Origin: CAVPDE01 sp964580575
GTDB taxonomy: Bacteria; Desulfobacterota; DSM-4660; Desulfatiglandales; HGW-15
Direction of reading: 5' to 3'
NCBI GenBank assembly: GCA_964580575.1
Contig: CAZOLJ010000030.1
Span: forward strand, 1-49,593
DNA: 49,593 bases
This document shows positions 24,813 to 33,322 of the stretch, piece by piece (the stretch's first letter is position 1; the number at the start of each line of letters is the position of its first letter). The position numbers and the translations under genes were made by a program. Below the pieces are notes generated by a model that ran no database searches, had not been told where the DNA came from, and worked only from the letters and a program-made list of their open reading frames with translations.

Positions 24813-25787
24813 TTAAAAGGAGTTCACGATAAGGAACAAGAGAGGCAGGACAATTGCCAGAAGCGAAGTGGTGAAGAACCAGCAGGAATTGGCAAGATCT
24901 AGGTCCAGGTCGTAAATGGAAGGGGGAATCAGGGCGTTGAAAGCCACAGGCATGGACGAAAGGATGATCACCACCTTGAGAGGCAAACCGTTGTCAATGT
25001 CTCCAAAGCCAAGGAGATAGGCCAGCGAAGAGGCAAGAACGGGAACGAAAAGGAACTTGATGACCGAGACGGAGAGGCATTCCTTCAGATAGTCTCTCAC
25101 CCTTCTGAACTTCAAGGCCAGGCCTATGGAGGTGAGCAGGAGAATGGTCCCAAGGGGCACGAAGGCGGAGACGATGATTCTGTAGAATTCCGGCCTCGGG
25201 ACGCCCGCCCAGTTTAGAAGACCGCCAAGAACAAGGCTCGACAGGGCGGTCAGGATAAAAGGGTCTTTCCCTAGGCTCTTGACGCGATCCAACGCTTTGT
25301 CCGTCTTTTCAGTGGAGCTGTAATACTTGGCAATGGGAAATCCGATGGAATAGTAGGACAGTTCTTCGAAGATCTTGTAGATCGGAACCAGGGCAAATCC
25401 TTGTTCTCCCAAAAAGATGAAACAAACGAGCGCGCCGATGGACCCGATGTTCGTGAAAGACCCGCAGCCGTAAATAGCGCCCGTTTTTCTGGGCTCGAGT
25501 TGAAGCACTCGGGCCGCAGCCAGGGCAAGACCCCCGCCCGCGAGGATGGCGAACAGACCGGTGAAGGGAAGCGCGGCGAGCCGGATGCTCTCTATGTTCA
25601 CGACCCACAGGGCACCGACGATCGCAACAGGGTTCACAATGAGCAATGCGGTTCGCTGGAGCAGTTTCCGAAGGTCATCAATAGGGATGGGTAGCCTCAG
25701 GGCATTTCGGTTCACAAGGACTTGAATCCCGTAACCCAGCAGGAGGCCGGAAAGAATGATGGCAAATGACAAGATGAGCTTTGACAT
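24813..25787 (-). CDS. AEC-family permease (auxin efflux carrier/malate permease type)
   Basis: A 324-residue protein with about ten hydrophobic helices, the length and layout of the AEC family. Family-like parts include the early NRNALRLPIPIDDLRKLLQR loop, the central YGCGSFTNIGSIGALVCF with its Asn and the Pro-containing helix SMPVAFNALIPPSIYDLD, which together form the transport site in this fold. Bacterial members move malate, malonate or other carboxylates. The start ATG at 25787 is preferred to an upstream TTG without ribosome site. It is divergent from the BKACE gene; shared substrate is plausible. Confidence 0.85.
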   Translation of the reverse strand: MSKLILSFAIILSGLLLGYGIQVLVNRNALRLPIPIDDLRKLLQRTALLIVNPVAIVGALWVVNIESIRLAALPFTGLFAILAGGGLALAAARVLQLEPRKTGAIYGCGSFTNIGSIGALVCFIFLGEQGFALVPIYKIFEELSYYSIGFPIAKYYSSTEKTDKALDRVKSLGKDPFILTALSSLVLGGLLNWAGVPRPEFYRIIVSAFVPLGTILLLTSIGLALKFRRVRDYLKECLSVSVIKFLFVPVLASSLAYLLGFGDIDNGLPLKVVIILSSMPVAFNALIPPSIYDLDLDLANSCWFFTTSLLAIVLPLLFLIVNSF

Positions 25788-25900
25788 GGCATTCGCTTTC
25801 AAGGAGGCAATATAATAAGGATAGGAAGGTTGGCAACCGCTTTCTTACGCACGAAGATGTGTGGTTGACATCCGGATGAGGGACACCCTAAAGTGATAAC

Positions 25901-25992
25901 TTCGCAAGAAGTCGTCACTCCGTTGAAAAACGGGGTCCAGGTGTTTTTTAACCCTGCAAGAAGACTGGATTCCGGCTTTCGCAGAGAATGAC
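25901..25992. repeat. Double-hairpin repeat, family R2 copy b
   Basis: Starts with TTCGCAAGAAGTCGTCACTC, continues through ACGGGGTCC and ends GGATTCCGGCTTTCGCAGAGAATGAC. The order matches the 38723-38839 copy; both hairpins are degenerate here. It lies in the 283-bp divergent region between the AEC permease and the BKACE gene. The remainder of that region, apart from the ribosome site before 26071, shows nothing recognisable. Confidence 0.75.
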
Positions 25993-26070
25993 AGCAATAA
26001 CGGCAAGAGCTTTCTTGAGCAACCCATGCGCCGGGTGCTTGTTTCAAGCATTTGATATGGGAGGGAAACC

Positions 26071-26910
26071 ATGGATCAGACCCTGAGCGGAAGAAAAGTA
26101 ATTGTCGCAGTGGCGCCGGTGGGAAGAAGCATCGAACCTCCGTCAAGGAACCCGCTTACCCCGACAGAGGTGGCCAAACAGGTCGTGGCATGTGCCAAGG
26201 CCGGAGCCAGCATGGTTCATCTCCATGTTCGCGACAAGGAAGGGAAGCAGACTGAGAAGCTCCATGATTTTTCAAAGACCCTGGATCTCGTTCGAGAGAG
26301 TTCAGATATCATTATTCAGGGTTCCACGGGAGGGCTCACAACGCTCACGCTCGAAGAGCGATGCGTGTCGCTGAATGATCCGAGGGTCGAAGTGGCTTCC
26401 CTGAACATGGGTTCTGTGAATTTCGGAGAGGATGTTTACATCAACAGGATGCCTGACATCCGATACTGGGCCAAGCGAATGGAAGAGACGAGAGTTGTCC
26501 CGGAGCTGGAAGTCTTCGAGGTCGGGATGATGCCGGTGGTAAGAAAACTCATTGCGGAAGGTGTGCTGAAACCTCCGTGTCATTTCAATTTCTGCCTGGG
26601 TTTTCACTGGGCCCTGCCGGCCGATCCCAGAAGTCTCTTTTTCATGACTACCTTGCTGAAGGAAAACGAGGAGTGGGGAATGCTCCATGACGGCATGAAC
26701 GATCTGTCCCTCCTCGCCACCGCCATTGGCATGGGCGCACGAGCCGTCCGTGTCGGGTTCGAAGACAGCGTCTTTTATGCGCCGGGCAAGAGGGCAATTA
26801 CCAACCCGGAGCTGGTTGAAAAGGCCGTGTCCCTGGTTCGGCAGATGGGATTTGAACCTGCCTCTCCCACAGAAGCAAGAGCGATGTTGGGGATCGAAAA
26901 GATAAAGTAA
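26071..26910 (+). CDS. Beta-keto-acid cleavage enzyme (BKACE, DUF849)
   Basis: A 279-residue zinc-dependent TIM-barrel enzyme. The family zinc ligands are seen in AGASMVHLHVRDKEG (His-x-His) and the acidic segment VVPELEVFEVG; STGGLTTLTLEER, SLNMGSVNFG, VRVGFEDSVFYAPG and TNPELVEKAV are further DUF849 landmarks. BKACE enzymes condense a beta-keto acid with acetyl-CoA, giving a CoA ester of the shortened chain plus acetoacetate, as in Kce of lysine fermentation. GGGAGGG precedes the ATG. It is divergent from a carboxylate permease. The substrate cannot be predicted; the family is highly diverse. Confidence 0.92.
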   Translation: MDQTLSGRKVIVAVAPVGRSIEPPSRNPLTPTEVAKQVVACAKAGASMVHLHVRDKEGKQTEKLHDFSKTLDLVRESSDIIIQGSTGGLTTLTLEERCVSLNDPRVEVASLNMGSVNFGEDVYINRMPDIRYWAKRMEETRVVPELEVFEVGMMPVVRKLIAEGVLKPPCHFNFCLGFHWALPADPRSLFFMTTLLKENEEWGMLHDGMNDLSLLATAIGMGARAVRVGFEDSVFYAPGKRAITNPELVEKAVSLVRQMGFEPASPTEARAMLGIEKIK

Positions 26911-26911
26911 C

Positions 26912-26958
26912 GAGTGACAAGTGGCAAGTGACGAGCAGAAAACCCGAACTTGTCACTC
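26912..26958. terminator. Perfect hairpin after the BKACE gene
   Basis: The 11-base arms GAGTGACAAGT (26912-26922) and ACTTGTCACTC (26948-26958) pair perfectly, starting two bases after the BKACE stop. No T-run follows, so termination is not assured. Similar TCACTTGTCACT words recur at 27218-27234 near the end of nadE, suggesting a repeat-derived element. Confidence 0.45.
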
Positions 26959-27017
26959 CTAAGAAACTTGGCAACAGTGCCAGGAAAAATTCCCTCTGTG
27001 CACTGGTCCGACAAACA

Positions 27018-27126
27018 CTCTCCCCTCCCTTGGCGGGAGGGGATTAAGGGGAGGGGGAAACAGACAGGTCTAACAATAAATCCCTCCTTTTCACCCCCAC
27101 CCTAGCCCCGTCGAGGGGGAGGGGAA
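27018..27126. repeat. Double C/G-tract hairpin repeat, family R4 copy b
   Basis: CTCCCCTCCCTTGGCGGGAG and CCCCGTCGAGGGGGAGGGG form two hairpins in the same style as 15931-16031. With the 26912-26958 hairpin it accounts for most of the 329-bp gap between the convergent BKACE and nadE genes; no gene is seen there. Confidence 0.7.
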
Positions 27127-27239
27127 ATCGGGGTTGTCGACCAGCCTCTCAACGGGGGATTAAAGTTCCTTTCACAAACGCTCCCGCAGCGGAGCGCCGG
27201 GGTATGAATGCTCGTTACTCGTCACTTGTCACTAATCTG

Positions 27240-28880
27240 TTAGTAATGTTCTTTGCCTCTGGCGATGGGATATCGGCGGCCGTAACCAAAGGCCTTGCTG
27301 GTGACCTTGAGACCGGGAGCCGCCTGCCTTCGCTTGTATTCGTTTACCACAATTCGACGCAGCACATCTCTCACCGTAGACGGAGCATAGCCCAGGGCGA
27401 CGATGTCGTCGAAGGCGAGGTTTTTTTCTATCGCTGCGTCCAGGATTCCATCGAGGACGTCATAAGGGGGAAGGCTGTCCTGGTCGGTCTGGCCGGGCCT
27501 GAGCTCGGCGGAGGGGGGGCGCGAGATGACTCTGGCGGGAATCATTTCCCTTTCTCGGTTAATGCGCTGGGCGAGGCGATACACAAGAGTCTTAGGGAGA
27601 TCTGATATCACGGCAAGCCCGCCGTTCATGTCGCCATAAATGGTGCAGTAACCCACTGCGGTTTCTGATTTGTTCCCTGTACTCAGGAGCATGGAGCCGA
27701 ACTTGTTGGAAAGCGCCATGAGAAGAGTGCCGCGGATCCTCGCCTGAATGTTTTCCTCTGTTTCATTCGGCTTGAGGCCTTTGAAGACCTCTGCCAGGCT
27801 CCGGGTGTAGGCGTTGAAAATCTCGTTGATCGGAATCTCCAGAAACTCAATCCCCAGGGTTTGAGCGAGCGATCGAGCATCCTCGCGGCTCATCTGAGAG
27901 GTGTAAGGAGAGGGCATGCTCACGCCGGTCACGTTTTGAGCACCAAGGGCTTTTTGGGCGACCACGGCGACAAGGGAAGAGTCAATGCCTCCGCTGAGGC
28001 CGATGAGCACGCTCTTGAACCCGCACTTGGTGACATAATCCCTTGTGCCCATCACAAGGCCTTTCAAGATCGACTCTTCCTCTTTGGGCCAAGGCCCTTT
28101 GAATTCTTCGTATGGCTTTTCACTGTCCCACACGAGAAGATCCGTCTCGAACTCCTTGCCCTGGAGAATCAACCGGCCGCTTCGATCCACGACCATGCTC
28201 GCTCCGTCAAAAAGCAGGTCGTCGTTGCCTCCTACCTGGTTGCAGTAAAGGGTGGTCACCCGATGGTGAGTGGAGGTCGTTTCAAGGATCTTTCGGCGCA
28301 CGGCTCTCTTGTTCAGGGTGTAGGGAGAGGCCGATATGTTCACAAGAAGGTCTATTCCCTGCCCCGCAAGCTCTTCGGCCGGATCAAGAGCGTATCTTGG
28401 AATCCCTTCAACATCTCCCACGTTCCAGATGTCCTCGCAGATCGTCACAGCGACTCTCTTCTCCTGGAGCTGGAAGGTGAGACTCTGTGAAGCAGGTTCA
28501 AAGTACCGGGTTTCATCAAAGACATCGTAGGTCGGCAGGAGTCTTTTGCCACCTCTCTTCAGGACTTCGCCGTCTTTGATGAGGGCCACGCCGTTGATGA
28601 GAGCCTTACCTGTGCTCCTCGGGTTCCTGTCCACGTATCCGCAAAGAACATGAATCCCCTGGACTTTGGCAGCGAGGCTCTCCAGGGCCTTGAGATTCTC
28701 TTTTATGAATGCAGGCCGCTCCAGCAGGTCCTTGGGGGGATAGCCGACCAGGGAAAGCTCTGGGAAGACGGCCAGAGAACACCCGGCCGTCTTGGCCTGC
28801 TCCGTGGCATCCAGAATCAGACCGTTGTTGTGGGGGAAGTCACCGATAAGGGGATTGATCTGGCAAAGAGCAATTTTCAT
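27240..28880 (-). CDS. nadE: Glutamine-dependent NAD+ synthetase
   Basis: A 546-residue two-domain enzyme that amidates nicotinic acid adenine dinucleotide to NAD+ with glutamine as nitrogen donor. The N-terminal nitrilase-like glutaminase (about 1-250) has the Glu-Lys-Cys triad in FPELSLVGYPP, RGGKRLLPTYDVFDE and VAVTICEDIWN. The C-terminal ATP-pyrophosphatase synthetase (about 270-546) has the P-loop GLSGGIDSSL and TGNKSETAVGYCTIYGDMNG in two parts. It is full length. The start codon lies about 5 bases from a dispersed leader repeat (28886-29022), so its ribosome site is inside or beside that repeat. Confidence 0.97.
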   Translation of the reverse strand: MKIALCQINPLIGDFPHNNGLILDATEQAKTAGCSLAVFPELSLVGYPPKDLLERPAFIKENLKALESLAAKVQGIHVLCGYVDRNPRSTGKALINGVALIKDGEVLKRGGKRLLPTYDVFDETRYFEPASQSLTFQLQEKRVAVTICEDIWNVGDVEGIPRYALDPAEELAGQGIDLLVNISASPYTLNKRAVRRKILETTSTHHRVTTLYCNQVGGNDDLLFDGASMVVDRSGRLILQGKEFETDLLVWDSEKPYEEFKGPWPKEEESILKGLVMGTRDYVTKCGFKSVLIGLSGGIDSSLVAVVAQKALGAQNVTGVSMPSPYTSQMSREDARSLAQTLGIEFLEIPINEIFNAYTRSLAEVFKGLKPNETEENIQARIRGTLLMALSNKFGSMLLSTGNKSETAVGYCTIYGDMNGGLAVISDLPKTLVYRLAQRINREREMIPARVISRPPSAELRPGQTDQDSLPPYDVLDGILDAAIEKNLAFDDIVALGYAPSTVRDVLRRIVVNEYKRRQAAPGLKVTSKAFGYGRRYPIARGKEHY

Positions 28881-28885
28881 AGAGA

Positions 28886-29022
28886 ATGCCTAAAATGCAC
28901 TAAAATGCCAAAAGTGCCTAAAGTTGGAAAACAGAATCGGACGAATGGAGTGTTGGAGTAACGGAGTGATGGAGTGTTGGGTTTAACCCATTACTCCACT
29001 ACTCCAATGCTCCATTACTCCA
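28886..29022. repeat. Leader-like direct repeat, family R3 copy a (before nadE)
   Basis: About 137 bases containing GTGCCTAAA/ATGCACTAAAATGCC words followed by an imperfect hairpin made of TGGAGTGTTGGAGTAACGG and its near inverse CACTACTCCAATGCTCC. A copy in the same orientation lies at 30322-30459, also just upstream of a leftward gene start. A shortened AAGTGCCTAAA fragment precedes E1 beta near 10598. The other half of the 220-bp gap (29040-29095) is low-complexity CAACCTGCAACGCGCAAC-type sequence. Confidence 0.8.
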
Positions 29023-29100
29023 TGGCGTTAAAGCCAACGGACAACTGGCTACAAGCACCCTGCAACCTGCAACGCGCAACAAGCGACCAGTAGGCTTTCA

Positions 29101-30303
29101 TCAGATCGCTTTTGATGCTACTTCTATTGCCCTAAGAATGTTCGGAATCTGCTGGTCCATGTGAATATTGATGGCGATCGAAAGAGTCCGGGAGAGGATC
29201 TCCGCGGTCTTGGGCAGCGCATCCTTCGGGTAGGAGCGCCTCCCCTGGCCGGACTCTCCTTTGAAAGGATACCCGGTGCGCATCAGGCTCTTCCCTTCCA
29301 GCAGATGCTCCCATTGTTCATAGTAGTGCCAGTAGTTCTCGTACCAGTAAATAGCGCCTGCGCCGGCTTCAGCCATGGCCTTGTTGAAGGCTCTCGCCTT
29401 TTGTGCCGTGGGAAGAAAAAAAGTGACAAAGGTGGCGGTGTCTCCTTCAGGATCAGGAATCTCCCTGAAAGTGATCTGATCTATTTTGGCAAGAGATTCT
29501 TTGATTCTCGCCTTGTTCTTCCTCTGTGCAGGGAGAATGACCGATTCCAACTTCCGAAACTGGGCGAGGGCCACCGCTCCCTGGAGCTCGCTCATCCTGA
29601 AATTCACTCCAATGAAGCTTCGTTTCTCAAGTCCCCTCGGCACCTTGGGATTGTGGTCATGACCGTGGTCGTGGTACTCGGAAGCTTTTGTGTAAAGGTC
29701 CTTGTCGCCGGTAATCACCATTCCGCCCTCTCCGGCGGTCAAGGTTTTCACCGAATCAAAGGAGAAGCAGCCCATCTTCCCGAAAGACCCTAGGGCTTTG
29801 CCTTGCAGTCTGCCGCCGCAGGACTGGGCCGTATCTTCAATCACGGGGATTCCGGGCTGGTCAGCCAGCTTCACGATCTCCGTGATCCGAGCCTGGGCTC
29901 CGCACATGTGCACCGGGATAATGGCTTTGGTTTTTGAAGTGATCTTCTTAGCCACATCCGCCGGGTCAAGGCAAAGGGTTTCATCGAGTTCCGCGAAAAC
30001 CGGTATGGCACCGGCATCGAGGATTGTCTCCCAGGTGGCAACGAAGGTAAAGCCCTGGGTGATGATCTCGTCGCCAGGGGAGATCCCCAGCGCCGCCAGG
30101 GCGACCCGCAGTGCGGCAGTTCCTGAGGATACGGCCAAGGCGTGATCAGCGCCACAATACTTGGCAAATTCCTTTTCGAAGGCGGCGACTTTGTAAATCC
30201 CTTTGCGCTCTGCGTCGAAGCCGTAGCGAAAGACCACCTTGTTGGTGAGTACTTCGAGGATTTCTTTCTTTTCTTCTTCTCCAATGATCTCATAGCCGGG
30301 CAT
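29101..30303 (-). CDS. DegT/DnrJ/EryC1-family PLP aminotransferase
   Basis: A 400-residue fold-type I aminotransferase. The family pattern is clear: AVSSGTAALRVALAALGISPGD for cofactor phosphate binding, EDTAQSCGGRLQGK, and the PLP Lys in GCFSFDSVKTLTAGEGG (about 190). Members transfer amino groups to keto-sugars or inosose for cell-surface sugars or antibiotics. The start at 30303 is fixed by GGAGGAG. No sugar or polysaccharide genes are nearby, and both ends are bordered by related repeats, so the pathway is unclear. Confidence 0.9.
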   Translation of the reverse strand: MPGYEIIGEEEKKEILEVLTNKVVFRYGFDAERKGIYKVAAFEKEFAKYCGADHALAVSSGTAALRVALAALGISPGDEIITQGFTFVATWETILDAGAIPVFAELDETLCLDPADVAKKITSKTKAIIPVHMCGAQARITEIVKLADQPGIPVIEDTAQSCGGRLQGKALGSFGKMGCFSFDSVKTLTAGEGGMVITGDKDLYTKASEYHDHGHDHNPKVPRGLEKRSFIGVNFRMSELQGAVALAQFRKLESVILPAQRKNKARIKESLAKIDQITFREIPDPEGDTATFVTFFLPTAQKARAFNKAMAEAGAGAIYWYENYWHYYEQWEHLLEGKSLMRTGYPFKGESGQGRRSYPKDALPKTAEILSRTLSIAINIHMDQQIPNILRAIEVASKAI

Positions 30304-30321
30304 GGGAAACTCCTCCAAAGA

Positions 30322-30459
30322 AGTGCCTAAAATGCACAAAAATGCCAAAAGTGCCTGAAGTTGAAAAACAGAACCAAAAGAATGGAGTGTTGGAGTAAGG
30401 GAGTGATGGAGTATTGCTCTTAAACCATTACTCCAGTACTCCAATGCTCCATTGCTCCA
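30322..30459. repeat. Leader-like direct repeat, family R3 copy b
   Basis: Same order and orientation as 28886-29022: GTGCCTAAAATGCACAAAAATGCC, GTGCCTGAAGTTG, then TGGAGTGTTGGAGTAAGGG pairing imperfectly with AGTACTCCAATGCTCC. It begins about 19 bases before the aminotransferase ATG (minus strand). The rest of the 349-bp divergent gap up to ftsH carries only the ftsH promoter. Confidence 0.8.
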
Positions 30460-30605
30460 AGGTCTTGGGGGCTATAACCGTTTATCTCAAGAGTTGCGTC
30501 ATGGCAAGCCATAAAATCGTAAAGTCAAAGCCCAAGGGATGATGCGAACGGCAGTTCCTGCACTGGGAAAATAAGTGGGGAAGTGATAGAATTTTGTTGA
30601 AATCT

Positions 30606-30614
30606 TGTTATAAT
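30606..30614 (+). promoter_or_regulatory. Extended -10 promoter of ftsH
   Basis: TGTTATAAT gives a perfect -10 with TGn extension, 38 bases before the ftsH start codon. The -35 region is weak. A heat-shock promoter was not seen. Confidence 0.55.
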
Positions 30615-30652
30615 TAGGGTCAATTGACAGTTTAATTTCGGAGGTTAGACGG

Positions 30653-32458
30653 TTGACTCCCTTTTACAAGAACATTGCGCTTTGGCTTGTCATTTGCCTC
30701 ATGGTGATCATGCTTTTCCAGATTTTCAAACAGCCTGAAAGGGGAAGTGCGGGCCTGAGCTACAGCGAATTTTTGAGCATGGTGGAACGCGGAAACGTGG
30801 TCCAGGTGACCATCCAGGGTGAAAACATCTCGGGCCTATCCAACCAAGGACCTTTTAAAACCTATGCACCAAAGGACCCCGAGCTAATCAAACTCCTCAG
30901 AAGCAAAGAGGTGAGAATCACGGCGAAACCCGATGAGGATTCGAACTGGTTCCAGGTGTTTCTCTCCTGGGTGCCTATGCTGCTTCTCATCGGGGTGTGG
31001 ATTTTCTTCATGCGGCAGATGCAGGTGGGTGGAGGCAAAGCCCTTTCCTTCGGGAAAAGCAGAGCGCGTCTCATGACGGATTCCCAGGAAAAGGTGACCT
31101 TCGAAGACGTGGCAGGCATTGATGAAGCCAAGGAGGAACTGCAGGAGATCATCGAATTTCTGCGTGACCCGAGGAAGTTCACACGGCTCGGCGGAAGAAT
31201 TCCCAAAGGAGTCCTGCTCGTGGGAGCTCCGGGCACAGGGAAAACCCTGCTGGCCAGAGCCATCGCAGGAGAAGCGGGTGTGCCTTTTTTCAGTATCAGT
31301 GGATCCGACTTTGTGGAAATGTTTGTCGGTGTCGGAGCCTCTCGCGTCCGCGATCTTTTCATGCAAGGGAAAAAGCATGCTCCGTGCATTATTTTCATCG
31401 ATGAAATCGACGCCGTGGGACGGCATCGTGGGGCAGGCCTCGGCGGCGGGCACGACGAAAGGGAACAGACCCTGAACCAGCTTCTCGTGGAAATGGACGG
31501 TTTCGAATCCAATGAAGGGGTGATTCTGATTTCCGCGACCAACAGACCGGATGTGCTCGATCCCGCCCTGCTGAGACCGGGCCGTTTCGACCGGCAGGTG
31601 GTGGTTCCGGTTCCTGACGTGAAGGGGAGGGAGGGGATCCTGAGGGTTCACGTGAAAAAGACGATTCTGGGTGACAACGTGGACATGCAAACCCTGGCGA
31701 GGGGGACGCCGGGGTTCACCGGCGCGGACCTTGAAAACATGGTGAATGAGGCAGCGCTCATGGCGGCTAGGCGCGGCAAGGACCGCGTGGAAATGGTGGA
31801 CTTCGAGGATGCGAAAGACAAGGTCCTGATGGGAGCCGAGCGCAAGAGCATGATCATCAGCGAGGAGGAAAAAAAGACGACGGCCTACCATGAATCAGGC
31901 CACACGCTGGTGGCCAAGTTGCTCCCGGGCACGGATCCGATTCACAAGGTCACGATTATCCCCAGGGGTCGCGCGCTCGGCCTCACCCAGCAATTGCCTC
32001 TTGATGAAAAACACACGTACCCGAAGGATTATCTCCTCAACAGCCTCTGCATTCTCATGGGCGGTAGAGCGGCAGAGGAAATTGTTCTGGGTATGCAGAC
32101 TACGGGTGCGGGGAATGACATCGAGCGGGCCACCACATTGGCCAGAAAAATGGTCTGTGACTTCGGGATGAGTGACAGCCTGGGGCCCTTGAGCTTCGGG
32201 AAAAAAGAGGAACAAATCTTCCTGGGTAGGGAGATTTCCCAGCACAGGGACTACAGTGAACTGACGGCGCAGAAGATCGATGAGGAAGTGAGAGCCATTG
32301 TCACGGACGCTTATGCCAAAACATCGAATCTCATCAAGGAGAACCTCGAAGTGCTTCATCAGTTGGCTGCTGCTCTGCTGGAAAAGGAGACTCTGGACGG
32401 AAAGCAGATCGAAGAGATCCTAGTCCGCGTGAGAAAAACCGCATCCTCCCCAGCATGA
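30653..32458 (+). CDS. ftsH: ATP-dependent zinc metalloprotease FtsH
   Basis: A 601-residue membrane AAA+ protease. Two transmembrane helices (about 8-25 and 103-121) flank a periplasmic domain. The AAA+ module has Walker A GAPGTGKT at 191-198, Walker B IFIDEIDAVG and the second-region-of-homology Arg residues in LLRPGRFDRQ. The protease domain has the zinc motif HESGH near residue 415 and a later Asp ligand. It degrades misfolded membrane proteins and regulatory proteins such as LpxC. TTG is used as start; GGAGG lies eight bases upstream and no better codon exists. folP begins inside its last codons (ATGA overlap). Confidence 0.98.
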   Translation: MTPFYKNIALWLVICLMVIMLFQIFKQPERGSAGLSYSEFLSMVERGNVVQVTIQGENISGLSNQGPFKTYAPKDPELIKLLRSKEVRITAKPDEDSNWFQVFLSWVPMLLLIGVWIFFMRQMQVGGGKALSFGKSRARLMTDSQEKVTFEDVAGIDEAKEELQEIIEFLRDPRKFTRLGGRIPKGVLLVGAPGTGKTLLARAIAGEAGVPFFSISGSDFVEMFVGVGASRVRDLFMQGKKHAPCIIFIDEIDAVGRHRGAGLGGGHDEREQTLNQLLVEMDGFESNEGVILISATNRPDVLDPALLRPGRFDRQVVVPVPDVKGREGILRVHVKKTILGDNVDMQTLARGTPGFTGADLENMVNEAALMAARRGKDRVEMVDFEDAKDKVLMGAERKSMIISEEEKKTTAYHESGHTLVAKLLPGTDPIHKVTIIPRGRALGLTQQLPLDEKHTYPKDYLLNSLCILMGGRAAEEIVLGMQTTGAGNDIERATTLARKMVCDFGMSDSLGPLSFGKKEEQIFLGREISQHRDYSELTAQKIDEEVRAIVTDAYAKTSNLIKENLEVLHQLAAALLEKETLDGKQIEEILVRVRKTASSPA

Positions 32459-33321
32459 AACCGACCCCTTTGTTCAAATTGAGTTGGTCGGGATACACCC
32501 TCGATTTGAGTCGCAGGACTCACGTCATGGGAGTGATCAATGTGACCCCTGATTCCTTTTCGGACGGGGGCCAATTCTTCGAGAAGGGAAGAGCGATCGA
32601 ACAGGCTCTTCAACTTGCCGCTGACGGCGCCGATTTGATTGATATCGGTGGAGAATCGACCCGACCTTATTCAAAGGGGATTTCCGCTGAAGAGGAAATG
32701 AACCGGGTGATCCCGGTGATCGAAGCCCTCAAGAAAGAACTCACCCTGCCGATCAGTATTGACACCCTCAAGGCGCAAGTGGCGAGGGAAGCCCTCCGCT
32801 GCGGCGCTTCCATGGTCAATGACATCAGTGCCCTCCGGTCCGATCCGGAAATGGCTGCAGTGGCGGCAGAGGCGGGCGTGCCGGTCATCCTCATGCACAT
32901 GAAGGGGACGCCGGCGGACATGCAGGCCCATCCCACCTATGACGATGTCACCGCAGAGATTGTCGCCTTCTTGAGGAAGGCTATTGATAAGGCTGTGAAC
33001 AGCGGGATTCGAAGAGAACGGATCATCGTGGATCCCGGAATAGGCTTTGGAAAGACCTTTGATCACAATCTCGAGATTTTGAAGGAACTCGGCAGACTCC
33101 AGTGCCTCGAAGCGCCCATTCTTGTGGGAAGCTCTCGAAAGGCCTTTATCGGTCGAATTCTTGACAAGGAGGTTCACGAGAGGGACACGGGAACCATGGC
33201 CACGGTCGCAGTGGCTGTCATGAACGGCGCCCACATCGCCAGGGTTCACAATGTGAAGCAGGCGGTGGAGACCGTAAGGATGATCGATGCCATGAAACGA
33301 GGGAGAATTGAAGGAGCGTAG
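32455..33321 (+). CDS. folP: Dihydropteroate synthase
   Basis: A 288-residue TIM-barrel enzyme that joins 6-hydroxymethyl-dihydropterin pyrophosphate to p-aminobenzoate in folate synthesis. Signature sites are MGVINVTPDSFSDGG, DLIDIGGESTRP, SIDTLKAQVAREAL, MVNDISAL, LMHMKGTP, DPGIGFGKT, GSSRKAFIG and a late ARVHNV. The start ATG overlaps the ftsH stop by four bases, so translation is coupled. The ftsH-folP order is common in bacteria. Confidence 0.97.
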   Translation: MKPTPLFKLSWSGYTLDLSRRTHVMGVINVTPDSFSDGGQFFEKGRAIEQALQLAADGADLIDIGGESTRPYSKGISAEEEMNRVIPVIEALKKELTLPISIDTLKAQVAREALRCGASMVNDISALRSDPEMAAVAAEAGVPVILMHMKGTPADMQAHPTYDDVTAEIVAFLRKAIDKAVNSGIRRERIIVDPGIGFGKTFDHNLEILKELGRLQCLEAPILVGSSRKAFIGRILDKEVHERDTGTMATVAVAVMNGAHIARVHNVKQAVETVRMIDAMKRGRIEGA

Positions 33322-33322
33322 A

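Noticed and set aside
28886..30459. CRISPR array, suggested by repeated words such as GGAGTGTTGGAGT
   Set aside because: Repeats are imperfect, paired as hairpin arms and only two units exist 1.4 kb apart with a gene between; no regular spacers.
30884..31891. 335-codon open frame opposite ftsH
   Set aside because: FtsH motifs on the plus strand are unmistakable and the antisense product is His/Arg-rich without domains.
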